From contig JAHDIS010000019.1 in assembly GCA_020630695.1 (NCBI GenBank), positions 1 to 59,621 of the forward strand: a DNA stretch of 59,621 bases, written 5' to 3'. The notes under the pieces are model-generated. The model searched no databases. It was not told where the DNA came from and was given only the letters and a program-made list of their open reading frames with translations. Both the position numbers and the translations under genes were made by a program. This DNA is from Paracoccaceae bacterium (lineage in GTDB: Bacteria > Pseudomonadota > Alphaproteobacteria > Rhodobacterales > Rhodobacteraceae). Below, piece after piece: positions 1 to 9,700 of this stretch (positions are counted from its first letter, which is position 1; every line of letters begins with the position of its first letter).

Positions 1-743
1 GGCATGTCGCACCGGACCGGCTGGAACCTGTGGCGCGGGTGAACCGCATCGACATGAGCCTGCTGGTGGGGGTCGACCGGTCTCGGGATACTCTGGTGGC
101 CAACACCCGACAGTTCGCTGAGGGCCTGCCTGCCAACAACGCGCTGCTCTGGGGCTCGCGCGGGATGGGGAAATCCAGTCTGGTCAAGGCGGTGCATGCA
201 GCAGTTCGCGCCGAAGGGCATGACGTCAAACTGGTGGAACTGCAGCGTGAGGACCTGCCGACGGTGGGTCGCCTGATGAACGTGCTGCGCGCCGCGGATG
301 CCCGGTTTATCCTCTTTTGCGATGATCTGTCTTTTGGTCACGACGATGAACATTACAAATCGCTCAAGGCGGTTTTGGATGGTGGTGTTGAGGGACGGCC
401 GGACAATGTTGTGCTCTATGCCACGTCGAACCGGCGGCACCTGATGCCGCGCGACATGATCGAGAACGAGCGGTCTTCGGCGATCAACCCCTCCGAAGCC
501 GTTGAGGAAAAGGTATCCCTGTCTGACCGTTTCGGATTGTGGCTGGGCTTCCATCCCTGTTCCCAGGACGACTATCTGGCGATGATCCGTGGGTATTGTG
601 CGGAATACGGCGTCAAGATCGACGATGACACGCTTTGGGCTGAAGCCATTGAATGGCAGGCAACCCGCGGGTCCCGGTCGGGCCGTGTGGCGTGGCAGTA
701 TTTCACGGATCTGGCGGGTCGTCAGGGCGTCGCCCTGCCTTGA
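1..743 (+). CDS. DUF815-family AAA+ ATPase, 5' end cut by window edge
   Basis: This is a P-loop ATPase of the DUF815 family, a cytoplasmic AAA+-like group with no established role. A Walker A motif (GSRGMGKSS) is followed by a Walker B-like stretch (ILFCDDLSF), a sensor-1-like segment (VVLYATSN) and a late SDRFG motif typical of the family. A GTG at 30 gives 237 residues. The frame stays open without a stop to the window edge (HVAPDRLEPV precedes it), and family members are longer, at roughly 280-290 residues. I therefore treat the gene as truncated at its N-terminus. It ends 31 bases before the ABC-F gene on the same strand and may be cotranscribed with it. The family call is fairly sure; the function is unknown. 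Confidence 0.8.
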   Translation, partial: HVAPDRLEPVARVNRIDMSLLVGVDRSRDTLVANTRQFAEGLPANNALLWGSRGMGKSSLVKAVHAAVRAEGHDVKLVELQREDLPTVGRLMNVLRAADARFILFCDDLSFGHDDEHYKSLKAVLDGGVEGRPDNVVLYATSNRRHLMPRDMIENERSSAINPSEAVEEKVSLSDRFGLWLGFHPCSQDDYLAMIRGYCAEYGVKIDDDTLWAEAIEWQATRGSRSGRVAWQYFTDLAGRQGVALP

Positions 744-774
744 CCTTGGACGCTGCGCACCGTAGCGCAGAGCC

Positions 775-2598
775 ATGGCACAGGCACCTTTACTTCAGCT
801 TTCGGATATTGCCCTGACCTTTGGCGGGGATCCGGTTTTCGATGGTCTTTCACTGACGGTTCAGCCCGGGGATCGGGTTGCGCTGGTTGGGCGAAACGGG
901 TCCGGCAAATCCACCTTGATGAAGGTGATGGCCGGGTTGGTCGAAGCAGACAAGGGCGTCATCACTGTGCCCAGCGGCACCTCGGTCGGCTACATGGAGC
1001 AGGACCCAGACCTGTCGGGTTTTGAGACGCTGGGCGATTTTGCCAGCGCGGGTCTTGCACCATCGGAAATGTACCGCGTCGAACGGGCCGGTGAAGGGCT
1101 CAAATTCGACCCGTCCAAACCCGTTGCCACGGCCTCGGGCGGCGAACGCCGCCGTGCGGCATTGGCCCGTTTGATGGCAGAAGAGCCGGACCTGATGCTT
1201 CTGGACGAGCCGACAAACCATCTCGACATCGAAGCGATCGGCTGGCTGGAAGACGAGCTGCGCCATACGCGCGCTGCCTTTGTGCTGATCAGCCACGACC
1301 GCCGTTTCCTGACGCAGCTGACGCGCGCGACGCTATGGATTGACCGGGGGCAGGTGCGGCGGCTGGACAAGGGCTTTGCTGCCTTCGAGGACTGGCGCGA
1401 CAAGGCCTGGGATGACGAAGACATGCAGCGCCACAAGCTGGATCGCAAAATCAAAGCCGAGGCCCGCTGGGCCGTGGAAGGCATCAGTGCACGCCGCAAG
1501 CGTAACCAAGGCCGCGTGCGCGCGCTTCAGGCGTTACGTGCGGAACGGGCCGGGCAGATCAAGCGGCAGGGCGCTGCTGCCATGGCGTTCGAAGCTGGTC
1601 CCAAATCCGGCAAGAAGGTCATCGAGGCGCGTGGTGTAAGCCATGCCTTTGGTGACAAAGCCATTGTGCGGGACTTCACCTTGACGGTTCAGCGTGGGGA
1701 TCGCGTGGCCTTTGTCGGGCCAAATGGCGTTGGCAAGACCACCCTTATCCGCATTTTGATGGGCGAAATTGCACCGGATCAGGGCAGCGTAAAGTTGGGC
1801 ACCAATCTGCTGCCGGCTGTCTTTGATCAGACGCGTGCGCAGCTCGACCCGAACATGAGCCTTTGGGACAGCCTGACCGGCGACAAGGACATGCGGGTGT
1901 CCGGTAAGGCGGATCAGGTCTTGGTGCGCGGCCAGCCCAAACATGTTGTCGGCTACCTCAAGGAATTCCTGTTTGACGAGGCACAGGCCCGCGCGCCTGT
2001 CCGGTCTCTGTCAGGGGGCGAAAAGGCACGGCTGTTGCTGGCCAAGATCATGGCGCGTGAAAGCAATCTTCTTGTGCTGGACGAACCAACCAACGATCTG
2101 GACGTTGAAACGCTGGATTTGCTGCAGGATCTGCTGGGTGAATACGACGGCACCGTGCTGTTGATCAGCCACGATAGGGATTTTCTGGATCGGGTGGCCT
2201 CGACCACGATTGCCATGGAGGGGCGGGGCCGCGCTGTGGTCTATGCTGGCGGCTGGTCGGATTATCAGGCGCAAAAGTCGGAAATCGAAACGCCGGACGC
2301 GCCTGCGTCAAAGGCCAAGACGGTCAAACCGTCCCCAAAGGCCGAAGCCAAAGCCAAGTCGGCGCAATCCGGGCTTACCTTTACAGAAAAGCACCGCCTT
2401 GAGGAACTGCCGGGCCTGATCGAACGGCTCGAATCCGAGATCGCAAAGCTGGAAACCCTGATGGCGGATCCCGAATTGTTCACGCGCGAACCGGTCAAGT
2501 TCAAGAAGGCCAGCGAAGCGCTGACACAGCGCCAAGAGGCCTTGGCGTCAGCCGAAGAAGAGTGGCTGACGCTGGAAGAAAAGGCCGAGGCAGGCTGA
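775..2598 (+). CDS. uup: ABC-F family ATPase, Uup type
   Basis: This is a soluble duplicated ABC ATPase of the ABC-F class, which acts on ribosomes rather than in transport. Domain 1 has Walker A at residues 39-47 (GRNGSGKST), a signature SGGE near 121 and Walker B LLDEPTNHLD near 142. Domain 2 has Walker A GPNGVGKTT near 315, SLSGGEKAR near 408 and LVLDEPTNDLD near 431. A basic inter-domain linker (residues about 210-265) matches the P-site tRNA interaction motif region. A charged C-terminal coiled coil (about 535-605) follows a Lys/Ala-rich linker and suggests Uup rather than EttA. No transmembrane segment is present. The ATG at 775 has only a weak ribosome-binding site. It converges on nlpD with an 11-base gap. 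Confidence 0.88.
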   Translation: MAQAPLLQLSDIALTFGGDPVFDGLSLTVQPGDRVALVGRNGSGKSTLMKVMAGLVEADKGVITVPSGTSVGYMEQDPDLSGFETLGDFASAGLAPSEMYRVERAGEGLKFDPSKPVATASGGERRRAALARLMAEEPDLMLLDEPTNHLDIEAIGWLEDELRHTRAAFVLISHDRRFLTQLTRATLWIDRGQVRRLDKGFAAFEDWRDKAWDDEDMQRHKLDRKIKAEARWAVEGISARRKRNQGRVRALQALRAERAGQIKRQGAAAMAFEAGPKSGKKVIEARGVSHAFGDKAIVRDFTLTVQRGDRVAFVGPNGVGKTTLIRILMGEIAPDQGSVKLGTNLLPAVFDQTRAQLDPNMSLWDSLTGDKDMRVSGKADQVLVRGQPKHVVGYLKEFLFDEAQARAPVRSLSGGEKARLLLAKIMARESNLLVLDEPTNDLDVETLDLLQDLLGEYDGTVLLISHDRDFLDRVASTTIAMEGRGRAVVYAGGWSDYQAQKSEIETPDAPASKAKTVKPSPKAEAKAKSAQSGLTFTEKHRLEELPGLIERLESEIAKLETLMADPELFTREPVKFKKASEALTQRQEALASAEEEWLTLEEKAEAG

Positions 2599-2609
2599 GG
2601 AACGCGGGA

Positions 2610-3830
2610 TTACTGCAGGTACCGCATGGGATCGAGGCTATCGAAGCCCTTGCGGACCTCGAAGTGCACGAAAGACGGATCACCCGGTGCGACCTGCGCA
2701 ATGCTCTGGCCCTTGCTGACCGCATCACCCTTGCTGACCTTCAAATCGCCAATATGCGTGTAGATTGTCACCAGATCATCCGGGTGACGGATCACGAGGA
2801 TTGTCACATTCTCAGTGTTCTTGGTGACGGCTGCAACTTGACCGGACGCAGCGGCCTTGACTGTGGTTCCAGCGCTGGCGCTGATGTCGATGCCTTCGTT
2901 CCGGCCCTTGGCATATTCGCGGATGATGCTGCCGCTGACAGGCATGATCATGGCTGCGTTCGAAGGTTTGGCCTGTGACTGACCAATATCAGCGACCGGC
3001 TTTTTCTCTTCGGGTTTGGGCTGCGCCTCTGCAGCGGGGGCTGGTTCGGCCTTGGCGGGCGGAGGCGTTTCTGCGGGCAGGGGTTTGACCGCGGATGGCG
3101 GCACCGGCGTCGGAGATCCGGCACCCGGTTCGATGACCCGCGGTTCCGGCTCGGCAACCTGTTCGGGCGCTTCTTCAACGGCGGGGATTAGCAGGAACTG
3201 GCCTTCACGGATTGAATAGTCGCGGTCCAGCGCGTTCCATTCCGCCAATGCGCGTGGACTGACGTTGTAAAGACGCGCAATGGTGAATGCGGTCTCGCCG
3301 CGCGCAACCTTGTGGCGGACCGGTTCGACCCCGGTTTGAATATCGCTGGCCTGAACGGGCGTCGGGTCTGCGCGGTCAATCGCACCCGCTGCCAATGTGG
3401 TGACATCCACTTCGGCGGCTGGACGGATTGGACCGCTGACTGCTGCGCCTGTTGCGGGCGAGGGTTCGGCCACGCGACGGGGCAGGGCGATGATTTCACC
3501 GCGCCGCAGAGTGTCGTTGATCTGAATGCCGTTGTATCGGGCCAGTTCTGCAGCAGGCAGGCCAACCCGTTCGGCCAGAGTGGCGATCGTGTCGCCGCGT
3601 TTGGCAACCGCTACCTGATAGTTCGGGTAGGAAATGATGCCTCGGTCGTCCGGCTTTGGCCGGTCTGCGGTGGCTTTCAGAGCGGCTTCTGAGGTGTCGA
3701 CGGAACCGCCGATCTTGCCGCGCAGGTCAAAGTCAATCGGGCCGGTGCAGGCCCCGAGCGCTGCAACCAGCGCAAATGCGCAGGTAAGCGAACGGGTCTG
3801 GCCAATCTGGCGCTTAGGCATTGCTGTCAT
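2610..3830 (-). CDS. nlpD: NlpD-like lipoprotein with two LysM domains and a degenerate LytM (M23) domain
   Basis: This is a predicted envelope lipoprotein that binds peptidoglycan and activates a cell-separation amidase. I chose the ATG at 3830 because GAGGA lies seven bases upstream; a longer frame to 3881 lacks a ribosome-binding site. The lipobox LGAC puts the lipidated Cys at residue 28. LysM domains lie at about 71-118 and 170-216, followed by a Pro/Glu/Ala-rich linker and a C-terminal LytM domain. The first zinc-binding His of active M23 peptidases is missing (NEGIDIS), while VHFEVR is kept. E. coli NlpD shows the same pattern, as a non-catalytic amidase activator. The gene is third in surE-pcm-nlpD. 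A likely partner is the AmiC-type amidase at 27430. Confidence 0.88.
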   Translation of the reverse strand: MTAMPKRQIGQTRSLTCAFALVAALGACTGPIDFDLRGKIGGSVDTSEAALKATADRPKPDDRGIISYPNYQVAVAKRGDTIATLAERVGLPAAELARYNGIQINDTLRRGEIIALPRRVAEPSPATGAAVSGPIRPAAEVDVTTLAAGAIDRADPTPVQASDIQTGVEPVRHKVARGETAFTIARLYNVSPRALAEWNALDRDYSIREGQFLLIPAVEEAPEQVAEPEPRVIEPGAGSPTPVPPSAVKPLPAETPPPAKAEPAPAAEAQPKPEEKKPVADIGQSQAKPSNAAMIMPVSGSIIREYAKGRNEGIDISASAGTTVKAAASGQVAAVTKNTENVTILVIRHPDDLVTIYTHIGDLKVSKGDAVSKGQSIAQVAPGDPSFVHFEVRKGFDSLDPMRYLQ

Positions 3831-3890
3831 CTCGATGTCCTCAAGGCGCGCCCCGTTTTTCCGGAGCGTCAGTTCATTCATTCACAAAGC

Positions 3891-4535
3891 TCAGTCTTTG
3901 CCGAGCCCTTCAACCAGCGGCACGAAACGCACGGGCCGCAACTCGTCATACTCAAACCCGCTTTCGTGTCGGGTGACACGGATCAGGCTTTGTACCGCGT
4001 CAGACTGGCCGACGGGCACCACCATGATACCGCCAATCTTGAGCTGCGCCAAGAGCGGGCCGGGCGGGTCTTCGGCGGCAGCGGTCACAACGATGCGATC
4101 AAAGGGGGCCTGATCCGGCAAACCGTGGCTGCCGTCGGCTGTAAAGGCGGTGATATTGGTTAGATCCATTGCCTCGAACACGGCGCGGGCGGCCTGTACC
4201 AAACGGCGGTGACGGTCGACGGTATAGACCCGCCGGGCCAGCAGGCTGAGGATTGCAGCCTGATAGCCAGACCCGGTTCCAACCTCGAGCACCTTATCTC
4301 TTGGCTGGATTTGCGCCGCCTGCGTCATCAGGCCAACAACAGAAGGCTGCGAGATTGTCTGCCCGCAGGCAATGGGCAAGGGCATGTCTTCGTAGGCCCG
4401 ATCAGTGAACAGCCCCTCTTGTATGAAGGCGCCCCGGTCTATGCGCTCCATCGCGTTCAGCACAGTACTGTCGGTGACACCCTTTGAGCGCAGCGCAAAC
4501 AGAAACTGCATCTTGTTTTCGGCATCAAAGCTCAT
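3891..4535 (-). CDS. pcm: Protein-L-isoaspartate O-methyltransferase
   Basis: This 214-residue cytosolic SAM-dependent enzyme methylates isoaspartyl residues in damaged proteins and starts their repair. The family signature region ([17 protein letters not shown], residues 48-64) precedes SAM-binding motif I ([12 protein letters not shown], about 82-93). Its length is normal. The ATG overlaps the surE stop by four bases (ATGA), which indicates translational coupling. It is the middle gene of the conserved surE-pcm-nlpD operon. Confidence 0.95.
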   Translation of the reverse strand: MSFDAENKMQFLFALRSKGVTDSTVLNAMERIDRGAFIQEGLFTDRAYEDMPLPIACGQTISQPSVVGLMTQAAQIQPRDKVLEVGTGSGYQAAILSLLARRVYTVDRHRRLVQAARAVFEAMDLTNITAFTADGSHGLPDQAPFDRIVVTAAAEDPPGPLLAQLKIGGIMVVPVGQSDAVQSLIRVTRHESGFEYDELRPVRFVPLVEGLGKD

Positions 4536-5317
4536 TCAAAGGCGCCCTTTAGTGCGCTCAGCGCCGCGTGGTCAGTCAGGTCTGCCCGCATGGGGGTCAC
4601 CGTAGTATAGCCGTCGAGATTCAAGGCTGCGTCGCTTCCGGCGGCGGTTGCCGCACGCTGATCGCCGCCCCGGACCCAAAGGAACCTGCGCCCGGATGGG
4701 GACAGGAATGGCTCGACGCTGAAGTTTGTCTTGTCCCTGCGGCCCTGCGGCGCGATCCGCGTGCCTTTCACGGCGGCCGCTGGCACCGGGGGGAAATTCA
4801 CATTGTAGAACAGTTCATAGGCACCATCGCCCTTGGTGTGTGAGGCTAGAATGCGCCGCACAACATCTGCGCCGTGTACGGCAGATGCCTCAAAGGGGTC
4901 TTCCTGCTGCGCGTTGTCCGGCCCGTAGTATTGTGACAGAGCGATGGCCGTCAGTCCTTGCAACGCTGCTTCCATCGCACCTCCGAGGGTGCCGGAATAG
5001 AGCGCGTTTTCGGCCGAGTTGTTGCCGCGGTTCACACCGGACAGGACCAGATCGGGGGGGCTGTCCTGCATGACATCATAAAGACCGGCCAGAACACAGT
5101 CCGCGGGGCTGCCTTCGGCGGCGAAAACCCGTGGGCCCATCTGCGCGATCATGGTTGGTTCAGTGTAGGAAATGCAGTGTGCAACGCCGGATTGTTCAAA
5201 TGCGGGTGCGACTGTCCAGACTTCGCCGTCTGGGCCGGCCAGTTCTTCTGCAATGCGGCGAAGAACCGCCAGGCCCGGCGCATTGATGCCGTCGTCATTG
5301 GTGATGAGGATACGCAT
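4532..5317 (-). CDS. surE: 5'/3'-nucleotidase SurE
   Basis: This metal-dependent survival-protein nucleotidase dephosphorylates nucleoside monophosphates. The N-terminus [15 protein letters not shown] carries the two metal-binding Asp residues (8 and 9). SGVNRGNN and [10 protein letters not shown] are the other family blocks. A frame extending to 5377 exists, but every SurE starts at MRIL, so I place the start at 5317, giving 261 residues. It overlaps pcm by four bases. Upstream lie an intrinsic terminator (5452-5480) and a candidate small RNA on the same strand, so this operon probably has its own promoter between about 5318 and 5450. Confidence 0.95.
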   Translation of the reverse strand: MRILITNDDGINAPGLAVLRRIAEELAGPDGEVWTVAPAFEQSGVAHCISYTEPTMIAQMGPRVFAAEGSPADCVLAGLYDVMQDSPPDLVLSGVNRGNNSAENALYSGTLGGAMEAALQGLTAIALSQYYGPDNAQQEDPFEASAVHGADVVRRILASHTKGDGAYELFYNVNFPPVPAAAVKGTRIAPQGRRDKTNFSVEPFLSPSGRRFLWVRGGDQRAATAAGSDAALNLDGYTTVTPMRADLTDHAALSALKGAFE

Positions 5318-5451
5318 ACTGCTTGCCGCCTGTTTTTCCTTGTTGCTTGCAAAAGTGCATAGGCCAAGGGGGCACATCAGGCAAGCAGAGCCGTTGGGGT
5401 GGCGATTGTTTTGCCTGCTGAGTCGCCGCGAAGCCTACGGAAAGGGTACGG

Positions 5452-5480
5452 CCAAAAAAAAGGCCGAGCAAAGCTCGGCC
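5452..5480 (-). terminator. Strong intrinsic terminator
   Basis: A perfect 8-bp GC-rich stem, GGCCGAGC paired with GCTCGGCC (5462-5480), has an AAA/TTT loop. On the minus strand it is followed by an uninterrupted run of eight T. It ends a minus-strand transcript arising between the LysR stop and this point. Confidence 0.85.
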
Positions 5481-5534
5481 GAAGTCCAACAGGGAGGTAT
5501 GAAGATGATGCGCAGATGTGCGTTTCATCGTCAT
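5452..5534 (-). ncRNA. Candidate trans-acting small RNA with anti-Shine-Dalgarno motif (AbcR-like by context)
   Basis: The predicted transcript is about 83 nt. A promoter-like TTGATC, 17 bases and ATATTT (5568 to 5540, minus strand) precede it. The 5' hairpin pairs GATGA with TCATC and CGCA with TGCG around a CATC loop (5504-5529). A single-stranded part containing ACCTCCCT (complement of 5491-5498) follows. The 3' end is an intrinsic terminator with an 8-bp stem and eight T. Hairpin, exposed CCUCCC and terminator form the usual design of an Hfq-type sRNA that blocks ribosome-binding sites. It sits just downstream of an LsrB/VtlR-type LysR gene, as AbcR genes do beside lsrB in Rhizobiales. 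The structure is seen directly; the AbcR relation is inferred from position. Confidence 0.5.
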
Positions 5535-5668
5535 ATGCCAAATATGTCACCAAAGATGAGTCGATCAAGAGCATTTATGCCGCAGCCGCAGCATTGCCGC
5601 TATGCGTTGTATGCATACCACAGAACACGTTTCGCCTTTTGCGTGTGTGAATCGCCGGCTTTCCCGGC

Positions 5669-6574
5669 CTAAGTCGCCCCCATGGCCCGTAGGGATCTGC
5701 GGTGCGAGATGATTTCATCCTGCACGAAATCCCGAAAGGCCGCGATGCGTTTGGATTGCCGCAATTCCTCGGGGTAGGCGAGAAAGACAGGAACTTCGAC
5801 TGATCCGACATCGGGCAAGACTGGCACTACCGAAGGGAAATCCTCGATGATGTAGTCTGGAAGAACGCCGATTCCGAGGTTCGACAGAACCGCCTGTAGC
5901 ACGCCATAGTAATTGTTCACGGTCAGCGTCGCTTCGATATCGTAGGTCAGCAGTTCCTGGACAAGATTGAGACCGGCAGACACCTGAGCAGAGCGCGGGT
6001 TCTGACAAATCAGGCGGTGGTTGGCCAAAGCATGCAGATCCTGCGGCTCGCCATGTTCAGCAAGATATTGCGGTGTCGCATAGAGCCGCATCTTGATGCT
6101 CATCAGCTTTTTGCGAACCAGATCAGCCTGACTTGGCTCTTTCATTCGAATGGCAACGTCGGCTTCTCGCATCGGCAAATCCAGAACGCGTTCTTCCAGC
6201 ATCAGATCGATGTTCAGCTCGGGGTACTGTTCATAGAGCTTTGCCAGTCGCGGTGCGAGCCACAGCGCACCGAATCCAAATGTGGTCGTTACACGCAGTT
6301 CGCCGAACACTTCTTCTTCGCTGTCGCGAATACGGGCTGTTGCCGCGTCAATCCGCTTGTTCATGGAAGACGTAGCGTCGAACAGCAATTCACCCTGTTC
6401 GGTCAGGATCAGCCCGCGCGCATGGCGATGGAACAATGTTGTGTTCAGCGATTCTTCGAGAGCGCGAATCTGGCGGGACACAGCCGACTGCGACAAATGC
6501 AGGGTGTCCCCAGCATGAGTCAGGCTTCCGGCATCGGCGACCGCGTGAAATATTCTAAGCTTGTCCCAGTCCAT
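5669..6574 (-). CDS. LysR-type transcriptional regulator, LsrB/VtlR-like
   Basis: This is a LysR-family DNA-binding regulator of about 301 residues. The N-terminal winged helix-turn-helix (DKLRIFHAVADAGSLTHAG, then LSQSAVSRQIRALEE) and the stretch LFHRHARGLILTEQGE closely resemble the LsrB/VtlR group of Alphaproteobacteria. A substrate-binding domain of the periplasmic-binding type fills the rest. I prefer the ATG at 6574 (MDWDKL, the family start) over a GTG at 6583; neither has a good ribosome-binding site. It is transcribed divergently from the indolepyruvate oxidoreductase, and the intergenic region contains a perfect T-N11-A palindrome. A candidate sRNA follows its 3' end. Its ligand is unknown. 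Confidence 0.88.
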   Translation of the reverse strand: MDWDKLRIFHAVADAGSLTHAGDTLHLSQSAVSRQIRALEESLNTTLFHRHARGLILTEQGELLFDATSSMNKRIDAATARIRDSEEEVFGELRVTTTFGFGALWLAPRLAKLYEQYPELNIDLMLEERVLDLPMREADVAIRMKEPSQADLVRKKLMSIKMRLYATPQYLAEHGEPQDLHALANHRLICQNPRSAQVSAGLNLVQELLTYDIEATLTVNNYYGVLQAVLSNLGIGVLPDYIIEDFPSVVPVLPDVGSVEVPVFLAYPEELRQSKRIAAFRDFVQDEIISHRRSLRAMGAT

Positions 6575-6675
6575 AACGATCACTTTTTGCTGTCTTCGCT
6601 GTTCTACACAAAGAATGTTACTATGTTAACGCCAACGGCGCGTAACCTGTGAAAAACACAAAAAATTCCCTATTC

Positions 6676-6694
6676 AGGTCAGCATTTATGACCT
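6676..6694. promoter_or_regulatory. LysR-type operator, AGGTCA-N7-TGACCT
   Basis: This is a perfect 6+6 inverted repeat separated by seven bases. Its inner bases satisfy the T-N11-A rule (T at 6679, A at 6691) for LysR-family sites. It ends 44 bases before the ATG of the oxidoreductase, and a TTTATAA -10-like sequence lies between. It is the obvious candidate site for the divergent LysR regulator. Confidence 0.55.
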
Positions 6695-6738
6695 AATATG
6701 CCTTTATAACTGCCACACTCAAGCGTTGGGAGGCGCCC

Positions 6739-9700
6739 ATGAGCAAGCAGCAGATCACACTCGAAGACCGGTTTGACCTGAGCAAGGACCAAGTCCTGCT
6801 GAATGGCACTCAGGCACTGGTTCGTTTGATGTTGGCGCAACGCGCACGCGATGAACAAGCCGGGCTGAATACTGCCGGATATGTCACCGGTTATCGTGGC
6901 TCGCCCCTCGGCGCGGTCGATATGCAGATGAACCGGGCGGCAAAATTCCTGTCTGAGGCCAACGTGCTCTTCAAAGAGGGGCTGAACGAAGATCTTGCGG
7001 CCACGGCCTTGTGGGGCAGCCAACAGGCAGAACTGCGCGGCGAAGGCAAATACGATGGCGTGTTTGGTCTTTGGTACGGCAAGGGGCCGGGTGTTGATCG
7101 TACTGGCGATGTTTTCCGTCATGCCAATATGGCCGGCACGTCCAAAAATGGTGGCGTGCTTGTTGCCATGGGCGACGATCATACCGGTGAATCCTCAACC
7201 GTTCTGCATCAGTCTGAATGGGCGCTCATTGACGCCTATGTGCCTATCGTTTCGCCCGCAGGCGTGCAGGAAATTCTGGACTACGGACTATACGGCTATG
7301 CTTTGTCCCGCTTCTCCGGGCTATGGGTTGGCCTGAAAACCATGAAGGACACGGTCGAGGCCACCGCCGTTGTCGATGGTCGCATTGACCGACTGTCCTT
7401 TGTCGAACCCGAAATCGAAATGCCCGAGGGCGGGCTGAATATTCGGTTGATCGACGATCGTTTTCAGCAAGAAGACCGCCTGTTGCATCACAAACGCCAA
7501 GCGGCTGAGGCTTTCGCCCATGCCAATGGCATCGACAAGCGGGTCATGGGCAAGCCGGGCGCCAAAATCGGGTTTGTCGCGGCCGGCAAAAACTGGCTCG
7601 ACCTTGTGCACAGCCTGTCCTTGCTGGGGATCGATGACGCCGAAGCTGAAAAGCTTGGCATCACGACTTACAAGGTCGGACAGGTTTGGCCTCTGGATAT
7701 GCAGGGCTTTAACAACTGGGCAGAAGATCTTGATTTAATTGTTGTTATTGAGGAAAAGCGCAAGCTGATCGAAGTGCAGATCAAAGAAGCGCTGTTCGAC
7801 AATCGCAATGGGCGTCGTGTGTATGGCGGCACCAAGGACGGTCAGAACTTCTTTGACACGTCCATGGCGCTCGACCCGATCGATATTGCCAAGAAACTGG
7901 GTCAGGTCATCATCGACGAAGGGCGTGGAACCGACGGTATCCGCGCCGCGATGACCGCCCTGACCGAGGCAGAACGGGCCGACAACGCCGAGGAAATCAG
8001 CGCGCGTTTGCCGTACTTCTGCTCTGGCTGCCCGCACAATTCCTCGACCAAGGTGCCCGATGGCAGCCGCGCCTATGCGGGCATCGGGTGTCACTTCATG
8101 GCGCAATGGATGGATCGTGAAACGCTGGGCTTTACGCACATGGGCGGTGAAGGGGCAAACTGGATCGGTGAAGCGCCGTTTTCGACCCGCGATCACGTGT
8201 TCCAGAACATGGGCGACGGGACTTACAACCATTCGGGGGTTCAGGCGATCCGTGCCGCTTTGGCGGCCGGAACGACAATGACCTACAAGATCCTCTACAA
8301 TGACGCGGTTGCGATGACCGGTGGTCAGGGCAACGATGGGGGGCTCACGGCGCATCAGATCATGGCCGAACTGAAGGCCATGGGCGTCCAGCGCGTCGCT
8401 GCGGTCTACGACGAAAAGGAAGACTTCGATCTGGCTTCGGTTCCTGCCGGGGTCGAAACGCATGAACGCGCCGATCTTCAATCAGTGCAGGAAAGCTTTG
8501 CCAAACAAGAGGGCGTCAGCGCCATAGTTTACGTGCAGACCTGTGCGGCCGAAAAACGCCGCCGGCGCAAACGCGGCCAATTCCCCGATCCCGACCGGCG
8601 CGTCTTTATCAACACCGATGTCTGTGAAGGATGCGGCGATTGCGGTGTGCAGTCGAACTGCGTTTCGATCGTACCGGTGGAAACAGAGCTGGGCCGCAAG
8701 CGTGCGATTGATCAAAGCAGCTGCAACAAAGATTTCTCTTGTATCAAAGGGTTTTGTCCCTCTTTCGTGACCCTGAACGGGGCGCAGGTCAAAAAGGCGG
8801 CCACGGCTGATCTGGATCTGCCGGATCTGCCGCTGCCGGTCTTGCCTGTCATCAACGGCACGCACAATGTGGTCATCACGGGCGTTGGTGGAACCGGCGT
8901 CGTGACGATCGGTGCCGTGATGGCGCAAGCGGCCCAGATCGATGGCAAAGGGGCCGGCATGATGGAGATGGCAGGGCTGGCTCAAAAGGGCGGCGCCGTG
9001 CACATCCACCTTCGGTTGGCCGAACGCCCTGAGGACATCAGCGCGGTTCGCGTGGCCACGGCGGAAATGGACACCCTGATTGGCGGTGATCTCGTGGTTT
9101 CCGCCGGGGCAAAGACCCTCGGCCTGATGAAAACGGGCCGCACGGGGGCTGTGGTCAACAGCCACGAGATCATCACCGGTGATTTCACCCGCAATACCGA
9201 ATTCAACCTGCCGTCGGACCGACTGCAACTCGCGCTCGAAGCGCGTCTTCAGGATCGTGTCGCGCTGTTCGACGCGTCAGATCTGGCCAAGGCGACGCTG
9301 GGCGACAGCATCTTTTCCAACATGATGATCCTTGGCGCGGCCTGGCAGAATGGCCTGGTCCCGCTCAGCCATGATGCCCTGATGCAGGCCATCGCCTTGA
9401 ACGGCGCCGCGGTAGAGCGGAACCAGCGTGCCTTTGAAATTGGCCGCTGGGCTGTGACACATCCAGATCAAGCGCAGCGCCTGATTCAGCCCAATGTGGT
9501 TGAACGTCCCAAAACGCCGGAGGAAATGATCGCCTTCCGCGCAGAGCATCTGATCCGGTATCAGGGCAAGCGTCTGGCCAAGCGGTATCGGAAACTGGTT
9601 GACCAGATCGAAGACCCGCGGCTGCGCGCAGCGGCTTCAAAGGGATATCACAAGCTGTTGTCCTATAAGGATGAATACGAAGTGGCGCGCCTGCACCTGG

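Larger units (their letters stand above)
5318..5668. other. 351-base intergenic region between the LysR gene and surE
   Basis: No convincing protein gene is present. Reading the minus strand from the LysR stop, it holds a short palindrome GTATGCATAC (5609-5618), a promoter-like pair TTGATC/ATATTT (5568-5563 and 5545-5540), and a 26-base hairpin (5504-5529). These are followed by an unpaired CCTCCC stretch, a strong terminator (5452-5480), and finally the leader of surE. The short frames that cross it run through the terminator stem and do not look like real genes. Confidence 0.6.

Noticed and set aside
5399-5672. Plus-strand short frames with an AGGGAGGT-like ribosome-binding site
   Set aside because: The AGGGAGGT is the complement of the CCUCCC stretch of the candidate sRNA, the frames cross the terminator stem or lack coding character, and no family resemblance is seen.
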